Origin: Endomychus coccineus | Lineage: Eukaryota; Arthropoda; Insecta; Coleoptera; Endomychidae | Reading direction: 5' to 3' | NCBI GenBank assembly: GCA_958510875.1 | Contig: OY294068.1 | Coordinates: 174,003,411 to 174,067,410, forward strand | Length of the DNA stretch: 64,000 nucleotides | Shown here: positions 1 to 10,725 of the stretch, one piece after another | Numbering within the stretch: the first letter of the stretch is position 1 | Layout of the letters: each line of letters opens with the position of its first letter | Position numbers and translations under genes: made by a program | Notes under the pieces: model-generated | What the model was told of the DNA's origin: nothing | Seen by the model: only the letters and a program-made list of their open reading frames with translations | Databases searched by the model: none

Positions 1-1500
1 CTCTTATTGGGTAAAAGTTACTACTCCCAAACATATTACTAAGATAGGAGTGCTTATCCAAGATTATAAGAAATCGAACTCACCACACTAAAGTCATTAA
101 TATTTTAACTTCTTGAGTTAAATCATGCTTTGACTATTTTACGAATCACTTGAATCATATTTTAGAAAACTTTCCAAGTTTTCTAATTAAGCTTGCGTCG
201 TGGTGTTTATGGAAGATTTTTCGCTAAGTTCATTTTTAGAATCAAGTCATATTGCTTAATACATAAAATTTAGAAGTCCTTGAATAATAATAGTTATTAT
301 TCACATAAGAATATCCTATTTCTATCTACGTTCATGGATGTTATAAGAACCAGCTTGAATTTTAGCAACTTGTTCGATATCTGAATGAATTCTAATGGAT
401 GATTGAAAAAGCAGCTTTGCTACAAATGCTTCATCTAGAGATTCTGCAAATTTTCCAATAGATTTGTGCTTACTCAGCTGAACGGTCATAATTACTCACC
501 GACGCCATATATGAAAGAAATGTGTAAATATAGTTTACTATTCTAAATACACAATTCCAAAGAGGAGGTTCATACAAAACTGTATAAGACATTCTGATTT
601 GATACAGGACATAAGTGGATGAAATAGTTCAACCTTCTAGCTGTATTCTTAATAATTTTTGAGCGATATAGGAAGATATTCGATGAACTCAGTCTGATGC
701 GACTTAGACATATAAGATCTAACCAAATTCTATTCGCTTGAGGGATGAGTGTAATATTCGAGCGCAAAGCCCTAATCGAATTTACCTGTGATGATGAATT
801 TCCAATGAAGGTTTTCATTAGTCCCGTAATTGGACCTCACATGAAATTTTTCTACATTTGTTGACGTTCAATGCATTACATATAAAAGCCGACAACGTAA
901 ACAGAATGTAAACGGATCAACGGCACCACAATTGTAAACATATAATTGTGAAAATGGCACACCTGATCCAAATTTGCAATCACTATGTTGAATGGCAACC
1001 GAAATCTGTTTCCGTCTGGGAAATATCAACTTAATGCCGCCTCCAGTTGGCATTCGACAGAAAATCAACTCGTTTTATTATATTTTCGCTGGGAAATGCA
1101 ACATAATACATATATCTTATATTTGGTGGAAAATTACTAAATCCGTACAAGAATTATTATTGGAAATTCTCTTACTATAGACCGAATAACTTTGTGACAC
1201 AGGTGGAATAATATTTGCGCGCTGCTTCAGGAATAACATTTCTCATATTCTTACTCCCTGTCTAATTTTGTTGACACTAAACGGCAACTTTCTTTTTGGC
1301 TTTCCGAAGAGATAGTCATTTGATTTTCAATATTCCCATAACATCTATTTTTCACGAGATCTACGACATGAACTGACTTATATTATATATTCAATCATTA
1401 ATAGTTGATGATGATGGAAGTTCACCATGTCTTGAGTGGATACTGTTTGATGAATGAAAACGAAAACACCGTTTATTCTTGTCGAATAAATAATACATAA
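1..1500. other. Stretch without a recognised gene
   Basis: I recognise no protein family here. The longest clean stretch I could make by hand is a 55-codon minus-strand frame from an ATG at 489 to a stop at 322. It is Ser/Lys/Ile-rich, fits no family I know, and could equally be chance. A cysteine-containing minus-strand frame at 868-1068 also has no recognised motif. Confidence 0.4.
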
Positions 1501-1503
1501 TTC

Positions 1504-1821
1504 ATGATAGATCAGATAGATGTTTATTGCCACATTTGCAGTAAAATTAAAGATGTTAGCGTGAGGATAAAGTCTATTGAAGATCCAATGAGTATTCGTT
1601 GTATGCATGCAGGTGCAATAAGGAAGTTTCTGCAGAATACTCAGTGGAAGATCATTAAATGGTACACTGATGGCTCTAAAACAATAGAAGAAACTGTGAT
1701 AGGAGTATATTGTACATGGAAAAGAAAGCCCCTAGCACTTTTCAAGCGTGTTATAAACAGGCTCACATATCACGCTGTTGAATTGTCCCTCTTAGAGGAT
1801 CGTCCCAAGAGTTGTTCGTAA
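1504..1821 (+). pseudogene. LINE RNase H domain fragment
   Basis: A 105-codon frame contains the first RNase H catalytic block of non-LTR retrotransposons, in the form WYTDGSKTIEETVIGVY, followed by a stretch in the position where family members carry the catalytic Glu (HAVELSLLED). In intact elements this domain removes the RNA strand during target-primed reverse transcription. The later blocks (SDS and the WVxGH motif) are absent and the frame stops at once, so this is a relic. It abuts a Penelope-like element whose sequence begins within about 100 bp downstream. The call rests on motif spacing; the rest of the frame is poorly conserved. Confidence 0.6.
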
Positions 1822-1879
1822 TACAGTGGAAATGAATGGCTACCCAAAAATATTTTTCCATCCCTTCATTAAAGAAAGA

Positions 1880-2510
1880 ATAACAACATCTACAATCGAA
1901 CGTCATATATAAATAACATAAACGGTATACAGATAATTTTATAACATCACAATACATTCCGGAAACCTCAAAGAAGATTAAGAGATGTTTGAAAAATTAT
2001 GATATAAATGTTGCCCATAAATCTACTAACTGTGTTGGGAAATATTTTCCAAATCTAAAACCTTTAATACCTAAAGATATACAAACCCGCACAGTATACA
2101 AATTAACTTGTTTAGATTGCGATGGGATTCATACAGGAATCTCGAAACAATATTAACAAAATACAATGTATGCCCATAAGTATAGTACGAGAAACAAAAA
2201 CTTACTCTTATTAGACACTATTTTGATTATAACCATCAATTCGATTATAAAAATGTTAACATTTTAACTAAGGAAACCAATTATTATAAAAGATCTATTC
2301 TGGAGACGATTCACATAGAACTTGACTCCAAGTCTGTAGATCATAGAACAGACATTCAATCATTAAGTCAGATTTATACTAATTTAGTTAATTAAAACCC
2401 TTGCAAATTCCTACATGCGTTCTTATAATATTAGAAGTATATTTTAGGTAGAATGCTCAAATAACAATATTTCTTATAGGATCTGACAACCTTTTTCTAT
2501 CACCTCATAA
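1880..2510 (+). mobile_element. Penelope-like element 3' part (GIY-YIG endonuclease), copy 1
   Basis: Plus-strand frames, broken by stops, encode the post-RT linker and GIY-YIG-type endonuclease start of a Penelope-like element: NVAHKSTNCVGKYFPNLKPL, a lysine-rich spacer, then VYKLTCLDCDGIHTGIS. Penelope-like elements combine a telomerase-related reverse transcriptase with this endonuclease. The same sequence occurs in reverse orientation at 62,340-62,938, and the two copies align through the 3' end, where both carry TGACAACCTTTTTCTAT. The RT is missing. Stops just after the GIS motif and in the C-terminal part show that it is dead. Upstream homology with the second copy reaches at least the AT-rich segment near 1,900. 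Confidence 0.75.
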
Positions 2511-2879
2511 TCTTTAAAATCTGCTTCGAAAATGGAATGGATACTTGAGCTTTATATTTTTTGGTTTCAGTCGTACACAAACATTGCTTGACATGACTTC
2601 ATATATTATAAGAAAATTGGTGAGCAGTGTATTCTTGATACATATTCATATACTTACTTAAAATACTAATGTGCTACAATTTCGATTACTCGTGCTTTTG
2701 TTCGTTTCGGCGAAATGAAATTGGTGCGATAAAAACGCTTTGTGCTGATACACTTACTTTTAAGAAATCCTGTTCCAGAAATTGATACATCTCCTGATGA
2801 TGGTCGTGAGACTGAAACGTACGTGAAGACGAAAATAATAATAAATAATAAGCATATGTGTGATCTTATAAATGTGTCC

Positions 2880-3420
2880 AGTTCACTAGGGAAAGAGATT
2901 TCCAGAGACTATAGATATCATCATCATGTCAGATGGTCAAGCAGTCATCAACGCGCTGAGATCCCACGTTATCATATCCAGGATGGTCTGGAAATGCTTA
3001 GAGAAACTAAACCATCTAAGCACGAATAATGGAACTGGAAGGAAACGAAGAAGTAGACGAACTCGCAACAAATGTAACGAAACATCATTTCTGGGACCTG
3101 AAGCCTTCTCCGGAAGGAGTCAGCAAAATACAGGAAGAAAAACAAAATTAGATCCTAACACTGGGTGAAACTACACGGATTGATGCAGGCAAAGGGACAA
3201 TTAACTTGGAATACAAACTAGAATTCTAACAGGGCATATCCAGTTGGAAAGACACGTTCATGAGTTCGCATTAGTAGGAGAAGAAGAGTGCAGGTTCAAT
3301 GAAGAGAAGGGGGAAACTTTTATCAACATTCTTGCGTAGCTGTAGGCTTAGAGGAACTGCTGTAGCTGTTGAGAATGAGGGAAGACAATAGATCTACTGA
3401 GGTTGCAGTGTAAACATATT
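2880..3420 (+). pseudogene. R1-type LINE RNase H and C-terminal tail, decayed
   Basis: Three frames pieced together give the end of an arthropod R1-like LINE polyprotein. The block SDGQAVINALRSHVIISRMV near 2,925 is the third RNase H block. LEGNEEVDELA near 3,035 is the fourth, with the usual GNExxDELA core. Near 3,230 LTGHIQLERHVHEFALVGEE precedes a single surviving Cys, as in the LTGH...H...C tail of these elements. Several frameshifts and lost cysteines make it non-functional. No RT is present upstream, so it is a 5'-truncated copy, which is usual for LINE insertion. Confidence 0.7.
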
Positions 3421-3711
3421 CTCAACACAATACAATACAGTGCTAATAATATGAGCTTGAATATTACTGTTACTTTGAATTGAGAAGTCTTCAACTCTTT
3501 GTATAGTTATAAGATCCACTTCTCAATAGACATGTTTGTTTTTAAATTAGTTTGATTGCTTTTTAATCATAGTAGACATTTTAAACTATAATACGCTCTA
3601 CGTTGTATGTGCTGTTGGAATCAATGAATCGTATCCTATTCTATTCAACAACAAACGATAAAATACATAGATAGCGATAAGACAATGAAAACTTGAATAA
3701 ATAAATTCGAA

Positions 3712-3815
3712 AGGGTGTTTGTGAGAACTTATGCGCAACCCTTTGTATTCTTAAACATTTTTGTTTGTAGATCTCTACCGGCCCCACAATTTTGTATATA
3801 CCAACCATTGTCGAA
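3712..3815. repeat. Dispersed repeat shared with 43,941-44,030
   Basis: A segment of about 90 bp, including AACTTATGCGCAA and then TTTGTAGATCTCTACCGGCC, recurs with scattered differences at 43,941-44,030 in the same orientation. The second occurrence lies between two decayed ITm transposons, so this may be the end of a related element. No coding potential is evident. Confidence 0.6.
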
Positions 3816-4508
3816 GATTGGTTAATTTGTTTCAGGGATAAATACATAACGCTGCAGACTGTACAAGAAGAATTACGTAATGTTCGGTATTATTACAGTA
3901 AGGTAAATGGTTGATTGCGTCAACGATTCAGATAGTTAATCTGAGCAACATATAATAGAAACCAGGTCCAAATAATAACAGGAATCTTCACTGCGCATAG
4001 CCTAATCTTTATTTATCCATTTATTTATTTCTCAAAATAATATATTCATTTAGCATTAGCTTACAATATGTTCAGGAACGTATTTTACAGCTTTGTTATT
4101 AGTTATTACATATCATTTTATTATACATAATAGCTCACTGAAAATTCCTGCTATGATACTATGTGTGAACCTGTTTTCATTTATAAATTAAACTTAATTA
4201 AACTAATGTTACATCAACAAATTAATAAATGTATGTGAATGATTTTATGACAAAGGTTAATAATTGCATTCTTAATTGAACTCTGGTTTATTGTATAGCC
4301 CTTATAGGCTATACAAATGCTACAAATCTCATGTAGGTTATCTGCACGTAATATTTTCAAAATTATCAAGGAAATTATGCTTATTTCATTATACCACAAT
4401 ATTAATCATATACTGCTATCCATTATTCATTCCATAATATCCATTTTATATAATCAGTTACATAATACATAAGTAACAGACTTTCATAATTAATATCTAA
4501 TTCGTCTA

Positions 4509-5441
4509 TACAGGGTGTCCCAGGTTTTAGTAGCAGAACTTCAACAGTCGATAGAAAATTTGATTTTGAGAAGAAAAGTTCCTATTAACATATTTGCGCA
4601 GACGCTTAGTTTTTGAGATACAGGGTGTTGAAATTGAAAAAAAAAATCGTTTTTTCCAAATATCTCCGGAACCGTTCATCGTACAGAAAAAATCTTTCGC
4701 AACCATTTTCTACTCATAGCAAGCTATGTTCTGTGCGATAAAATTTTTTTTTTTAATCATAATTGGTGAAGATTTTGAAGGGACAGCAGATGTTTTTCTC
4801 CCCAACTTCTACGCCACGGTTTTGAGACAACTAATTGAACCGCCAATGTTCTTTACACAAAAAAGCTACTTCTAGTTATAAGCTCTAAAGTTGACAGTTT
4901 TCGAGAAAAATCAACTTTTATGTTGAAAAACATGGTCAATTTTTTGGTTTTGTTACTTGTTCTAACGTTTGAATAAATTTTGTTTAATTAGTAAGAATTT
5001 ACCATGTTTTTCAACATAAAAGTTGATTTTTCTCGAAAACGGTCAACTTTAGAGCTTACGACCAAGAGTACTTTTTTTGTGTAGAAAACATTGGCGGTTC
5101 AAATATTTGTCTAAAAACCGTACTTTTTTCAGTGGCGTAGCAGTTGGGGAGAAAAACACCAACGACCCCTTCAAAATCTTCACCAATCATGACTAAAAAA
5201 AAAAACTTTCATCACACGGAACATAGCTTACTATGTTTAAAAAATGCTTGCAAAAGCTGTTTTCTATTCGATAAACGGTTTCGGAGATATTTGCAAAAAA
5301 CGAAATTTTTTTTCAATTTCAACACCCTGTATCTCGAAAACTAAGCGTCTGTGCATATATGTTAATAGGAACTTTTTGTCTCAAAATCAAATTTTGTATC
5401 GACTGTTGAGATTCTGATACTAAAACCTGGGACATCCTGTA
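4509..5441. mobile_element. 933-bp foldback MITE with TA target duplication
   Basis: The left end TACAGGGTGTCCCAGGTTTT reappears inverted at the right end as AAAACCTGGGACATCCTGTA. Almost the whole element is one imperfect palindrome, with arms of about 430-450 bp meeting near 4,970. It is flanked by TA on both sides (4507-4508 and 5442-5443), as expected for Tc1/mariner-type transposition. Short frames inside are by-products of the arms and there is no transposase. The terminal TACAGG(G)TGTCC resembles the tips of the ITm element at 21,952-24,275, suggesting a related but not identical transposase family. Confidence 0.85.
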
Positions 5442-6169
5442 TATCACATGTAGCACATATTATTTTTATAGTCAGTTCATCTTTTCAGGAATTTATAGTA
5501 ATAATTTGGATGTGTGTGAAATTATTTACCGGATTTTTGAGTCGAAATATGTATCCATGGTAGAAACCACTACTTAATACGGTTTTTTACATTTTTACCC
5601 ATTCTTCACGATATCCCCGAAACTATAAAGCGGACAGACTTAAATTTTGGCAGATGTGTTCCTTATACGACGTAGGCACCCGCTAAGATAGGATTTTCCG
5701 AAACCCATAGGGTAAAATGGTTCGATATATTTCGACTTTTCTGAACGCTAATATAATCACGTATAATTTACATGACAGACAGATCCATAGAGTAATGGAT
5801 GGTTATCGTAGGTAAGACTGTTTATGACAGGCAACATAACCCCTCAGCAAGACAGCTGATGTTTACATGACAGACTGATGGTACACTGAACATCACATAA
5901 TGTTCGACACAGACCATTCCGTATCATAGATATTCCTGTCAATTCAAATAAATATTCACATAGAGTATAATTTCACGTGTTTCTACTCATTAGAAACATT
6001 TACATTATGTATTGAAACTTAGAGAACAACACTGCGATGGCGCAGACGACGCCTTCTTCTACGGGTATTAACTGTTTCTGCGGACAAAGCCTGCGGATTA
6101 CAACTAGTTATATATAAATTCTATGATGATGGTTGGTAGGAATTTCAATAAATATACTAAGTAATATTT

Positions 6170-6660
6170 TATACTGCGATTGAAACTTTGGACTGAATCA
6201 ATCGAAGTATGTTCTGGAAAAGAATTCATTCAATCATAAAAACTATTACAAAGTAAAGCCATGTTCAATGCTTTCTCAAAAGCTTTTAAGCTGTGGCCTC
6301 TCGCAAAATGAGGCATGTTATTATGAACTTTTATATCCAAATAGTGTGGACCTTTTCTATTCAAGGTGATGTTATACGGCAGTAATAAATTCTCTTTATT
6401 GTGTCTAGTATTATGAGAATGAGAATCTGAAATAGTTATCGGTATGTTTTTTCTTTTATTTATGGTTATGCTTAATTTGTAGCTATATATATATATTTCT
6501 TATAGTGAAAATGTTAAATCTTCTGAAGGGTTCTCGTAAGCCGCACATATTGCTCTTTTTTGTAATAAAAACGCGTTTTTAGATTGTGTGAAATGACCCC
6601 AAAATTCAATTCTATATTGTAAAACTCTTTGGAAGTATGTAAACTATACTGTTTTTGCAA
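6170..6660 (-). pseudogene. CR1-like LINE reverse transcriptase C-terminal fragment
   Basis: Read on the minus strand with frame changes, this stretch gives the post-RT tail typical of CR1/L2/Daphne-like LINEs: a helical block starting LQRRVLQYRI, then DSHSHNTRHNKENLLLP, then LNRKGPHYLDIKVHNNMP followed by FARGHSLKAFEKAL. The (H)NTR...LP...GPxYxxIKxxNxxP pattern is the recognisable signature. No catalytic palm is present, so this is a truncated relic. It lies tail to tail with the plus-strand LINE end immediately to its right. Confidence 0.7.
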
Positions 6661-6799
6661 CCACAAAGCCTAGACCTTCTCATATTTTGAAAATAGCAGA
6701 GGTGGTAGTTTTTGCTTAGTTCTAAGTTTGATTTTTCCAGACCAGTTTTTCATTAATAACCCAGTTTCTTCAATAATTTCTACGTTCTCAAAGTTGGTG

Positions 6800-7150
6800 A
6801 AATGTTCAGAATAACATTTATTAGGATGGAATATTATAAATTGCGGAGAACTCACTCTATGATTTCCTTCAAATTATTGGTGGTTTCTCTAAGCAAACTG
6901 AGTATGAGAGGACACCTGCATAAAATGGGACTTTACAATGGAGATCTTTCTGCATCAAATGTGGCAAAGGAAAACAACCAACCACACATAGTGTCAGGAA
7001 GCGAGGCATTGAATTAGATCACGAAAGACAATAGTACGAATAGTTTAACAACTAATTGGTGAAGAATCTGGAATGCGCAAAAAGACCTAGCTGCTGAGAG
7101 GTGCCTGGCGCAGATGAGCAGCATATGAGGCAAAAACAACAGTACTATAA
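6800..7150 (+). pseudogene. R1-type LINE C-terminal tail
   Basis: The frame from 6,802 ends with LSKLSMRGHLHKMGLYNGD followed by VAKENNQPHIVSGSEALN and a stop. This is the LTGH...H...C...C...H...C tail that follows RNase H in R1-like LINEs, but the cysteines have been replaced, so the zinc-binding fold would be lost. About 130 bp of probable coding tail and 3' UTR follow. Only the end of the element is present. Confidence 0.65.
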
Positions 7151-7344
7151 AATAGAAAACTTGTACTTTGTAAATTGTTATGTGGCTTCCCCATTTCATT
7201 ACTTGAATTCCTGCAATTACTATCAACTCACTCCAATTCTTCTAGTTTAATATAACAATCAAAAAATAAACGAATATTTATGCCTTGTTGGCTTTTGCCA
7301 GATAACAATGATAAGGTTCCTCTAGTCTAGATCGATGAGTAACA

Positions 7345-7480
7345 TGACAATCTGATAGTACCGAAAAGCTGTTTCACACTCTCTCGGGCTCATCGGCGGA
7401 ACGAGACGATTTCAATTTTACTCTGTTGGAAACACGAAAATAACATGAGTAACAAAATGCTAGATATAATCATAACAACT
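7345..7480 (+). repeat. Dispersed repeat, copy at left flank of ITm element
   Basis: A segment of at least 60 bp, including CTCTCGGGCTCATCGGCGGA and GAACGAGA, recurs in the same orientation at about 11,790-11,930 as CTCTCGAGCTCATCAGCGGA. The two copies lie just outside the two ends of the ITm element between them. Neither has coding potential. Confidence 0.55.
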
Positions 7481-8139
7481 GACCAATTTACGAGTAAATG
7501 TCCCACTAAGAATAAAAGAAATGTACAGGCGGCTCAAATTCGAGCTTCATCATAAGGATCTCGGCAATAGTAAGAAATATAGGGTCAGTTAAATTGCACA
7601 ATTTGCTAAGTTGCACAATTTGATGCTTACCAAAATACCGTATTGGGATATGAAGAATGTCAGACATTTTTAAAGATATTTGATAAGAACCGAAATTTCA
7701 TAAAATCACTATTATTTTTTTCTGACGTTATCGGAAAACATATTTTCATCTTGATTGACACTTTTTGTGGTCTACAAATCATGATCAACTTGCTTTTTTG
7801 AATTACGGAACTGGATTATTCTTTTAATTTTTGTTACTTTTGAGATTCCCAAAAGCTATAACTCATCACAACTTTTAATTTTAAAACGCTTCAATTCCAA
7901 AAGTTATTGTAATGCTATGATTTCTTTACTTCAGTCAAAAATGGATAACTAAATCTAAAATTCTGATGATGATTTACATGAACAGCAAATACAGAATAAT
8001 TATGAGTGAAGTACTTATTTGAAATATCCTAATAAACCCTTTCTAAATTATTAGGAGAGTTAATAACAATTAATTAACAACTAAAGGAACAAACTAAAAT
8101 TTTGACGTGAAATGTTTGTCATGTGGAGTATCTTGAAAA

Positions 8140-8455
8140 ACAATTATTTTTAAACCTCCATGAATATAATCCAGCGGGGACAAATCGGGGCTCCTGGCAG
8201 GCCAGCGCACAACTCTTCGGCTACCAATTCACTGATTAGGAAAAGTTTCATTAAGAAACTGAGACACTGCCCTTTCATTATGAGGTGATGCGCTATCCTG
8301 TTGCCGACACAGTTCCCGGAGCATATTTAACGGCTCGTTTAATATATAATTTTGAACTAAATTAAGGTAACATTCAGTATTTAGATTCCCATAGTGAATA
8401 ATTGGCCTCAAGATTCGGTTTCAATACAGTTCAACGCGAACATTGAATAATGCCC
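8140..8455 (-). pseudogene. ITm transposase, catalytic C-terminal half
   Basis: A minus-strand frame, extended by hand, contains RPIIHYGNLNTECYLNLVQ, then RELCRQQDSASPHNERAVS and RWPARSPDLSPLDY. These are the second and third catalytic blocks of an IS630-like insect transposase, with Asp in QQDxAxPH and in SPLDY and 41 residues between them. The protein cuts and rejoins DNA at the transposon ends. The WIG...RWPARSPDL section matches the family of the nearly intact copy at 22,663-23,710. The N-terminal half lies 1.6 kb away on the other side of a LINE insertion. Confidence 0.8.
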
Positions 8456-8469
8456 GTCACTGCCTTCGC

Positions 8470-10075
8470 ACTTGCCAATTCTGATAGATTTATCAAAATT
8501 AAATGTTCTACAAAATAAATGCATGAGAATTTGCTTAGGTTATCTTAGAAGCACGCCTATAGATGTAATGTTAAACGAAGCCAATGAAAGTCCTCTTCAA
8601 ATAAGAAGAAACTACTTAGCTCTCAAGTAAATATCAAAAAAAATATGCATCTCAAGCTAGTTTTTTAAATAAACTTCATAATTTCTATACGTCGTCCTTG
8701 ACTCATGTATATTGGATTAACAAAAAATTACCAGCTATACTCGAATTTTATGAATAATTTTTCTCGTTTAGAGAAATTTCGTTTACTAGCAACTATTCTG
8801 GTATGTTTGGCATTGACTTTGAGGCTTCTAGACAGATCCCTAACATAATAATCCCTAAGTATGACTCAATCTGCAACAGTACTATCAAAGCTCATTTTAA
8901 TTCTATTATGTCAAATTATGTTACAAGCTACAAAATCTATACAGACGCTTCCAAATCCTTATCGGGTACCGGTCTAGCTGTATATGATGTTCATAGGAAT
9001 TTTAGTAACTCCTATAAAATAAATAATATGTTCTCTATTTACAATAGTGAATTATTAGCTATATATGAGGCTCTAATTTATTTCGAAGAAATTCATGTAA
9101 ATTCTGATTTAATAATTCTATCAGACAGTTTGAGTAGCTTACTTTCAATAAAAAACTTGAGATTCAACTCTCATTCTTCCTGCATTATCTATATGATCCT
9201 TCAAAAGGTAAACCAAATTAGGCAATACAATAAAAATGTTACCCTTCTATGGGTTAAGGCTCATTGTGGTATACGCTATAATGAGGTGGTTGACCAATTA
9301 GCCAAAGAAGCTACCAACCTAGTAAATGTACAATCCTTTAAGATTCCTGTTAACGATATCTTTAGTCACATTAATCGTTTATGTACATCTAAATGGAGCA
9401 TGTTATACCAAAACTCGAACACTGGCAGCAATTTTAAATATCTTATCCCAAAAGTGATGACTCATTCTTGGTTTTCAAATATCCTAATTGAGAATTCCTT
9501 AACCAAAGCCTTTATCAAGACCATATGTCGAATTAGATCTGGACATGCAATCTGTCCTCAATATTTATACAAAATTAATATAAATGAAGATCAATTGTGC
9601 ACTTGCGGGGCTATTGGTTCACTCACTCATGTAATCCTAGACTGCCCTAATAATGAAGCCCAGAATAATATTTTTTTGAATAAAATTCATTTGTTCAATA
9701 TAATTAAACCAATTAATTTGAATTCTATCGTCTTTTGTGAACATTCCAATGCACTATTGGAACTATTTGATCATATCCGAAATATAAACATAGTAGTATA
9801 ATAGCTGTCTATTGTTATTATTTGAGGTTAGTTGTTGTTATAATCCCATCATAAATCCTTCCGTGGCCCAGTATTGTTTCTGTATGAAGAGTAAATGCCA
9901 CGATGGGTCCCTTGGCTTATTATGTGTTATCCTATGTTAAACTTCACCTTGCATTTCTTCGTTGTCCGTAATTGGTTTATAGGTTGATAGGTTAAATTTG
10001 TTCGGTATTATGATATTTTTATTTCTATCGAAAAATGGCTACATAAACAAGAGGCCAATATATTGAGATACACAC
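8470..10075 (+). mobile_element. 5'-truncated LINE inserted in the ITm transposase
   Basis: The insertion begins in the connection region after the RT palm (LNVLQNKCMRICLGYLRSTP near 8,500, then LQIRRNYLAL), continues through the RNase H frame at 8,803-9,801 and ends with a 3' UTR near 10,075, close to a short run of ACACACACACA. On both sides the sequence returns to the minus-strand ITm transposase, so the LINE is the younger insertion. RT palm and endonuclease are absent, as expected for incomplete reverse transcription. Confidence 0.75.
8803..9801 (+). CDS. LINE RNase H and zinc-binding C-terminus (open frame)
   Basis: This 332-residue frame is the best-preserved coding stretch of its LINE. 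An RNase H1-like domain occupies residues 44-170 with all acidic positions visible: Asp48 in IYTDASKS, Glu83 in NSELLAI, Asp108 in ILSDSLSS and Asp164 in EVVDQLAKEA, preceded by LLWVKAHCGI. A CxC...H...C cluster (Cys266, Cys268, His276, Cys281) forms the usual C-terminal tail. The first ATG is only the earliest Met in a longer broken frame that reads back to about 8,470, so it is not a true gene start. An I/R1-superclade LINE is likely. It lacks its RT and cannot move on its own. Confidence 0.8.
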   Translation: MFGIDFEASRQIPNIIIPKYDSICNSTIKAHFNSIMSNYVTSYKIYTDASKSLSGTGLAVYDVHRNFSNSYKINNMFSIYNSELLAIYEALIYFEEIHVNSDLIILSDSLSSLLSIKNLRFNSHSSCIIYMILQKVNQIRQYNKNVTLLWVKAHCGIRYNEVVDQLAKEATNLVNVQSFKIPVNDIFSHINRLCTSKWSMLYQNSNTGSNFKYLIPKVMTHSWFSNILIENSLTKAFIKTICRIRSGHAICPQYLYKININEDQLCTCGAIGSLTHVILDCPNNEAQNNIFLNKIHLFNIIKPINLNSIVFCEHSNALLELFDHIRNINIVV

Positions 10076-10084
10076 ACACAGTTT

Positions 10085-10345
10085 ATAATGATGCTTATGA
10101 AGAAAATTACATTGTTCAGTCCAGATAATTTTATTTCAAAAATCGTCTTCTTGCGGATATTTTCTATCAAGCCAATTGCAAAATTCCTGTCTTTTTATTG
10201 TCGTCTAGTCTTAATTCTTGGCTAGCTTGTAGTTTATAGGGATGATACCCACGTTTCTTGAGAATCCTCTGAAGTCGTGTTCTAGGCATATTTAATTATG
10301 AAGTAAATTGCCGCGAGCATTTTCCGTAAGCTTTAACAAAACACT
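10085..10345 (-). pseudogene. ITm transposase, N-terminal helix-turn-helix half
   Basis: The minus-strand reading from about 10,288 gives MPRTRLQRILKKRGYHPYKL, then ASQELRLDDNKKTGILQLA and, after a frame change, FCNWLDRKYPQEDDF and KIIWTEQCNF. This is the second helix-turn-helix, the HPYKLQ linker and the first catalytic block (WTDExxF, here WTEQ). It continues directly into the catalytic half at 8,455-8,140 once the LINE between them is removed. In-frame stops and the changed first Asp show that it is dead. Confidence 0.75.
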
Positions 10346-10725
10346 CCGGTGAAATATTATCACAAAGTATTATATTTAATAAAATTAATATTATGTATTA
10401 GTTTACAACAGCATCCTCAGCCTCAGCTCCTACTCGTCTGCCATATGCATTTCAGGGCTTACTAAGCTATCAAAACTACTCAAATTTATGTTCAAATTAG
10501 TAAAATAGGAATAGTGGAATTCTTGGGGTTTTGTTCTAAATATCGTAAATATCATATTTTTCTGAATTGGAAAACACAATTTTCGTTCTTTCAAATTATT
10601 TAAAAAGGTGAACTGTCATGTTTTGAAGAGCGAGGTCGATCTTTTTGATTTTGTGTAATAAATCCGCCTTTTTCATGTTCCGTTAATATTGAAAAATGAG
10701 CTCAATATAATAGTAGTTTACGTAA

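Noticed and set aside
868..1068. Minus-strand 66-codon frame with several cysteines
   Set aside because: Cysteine spacing fits no small secreted or zinc-binding family I know, and there is no signal peptide.
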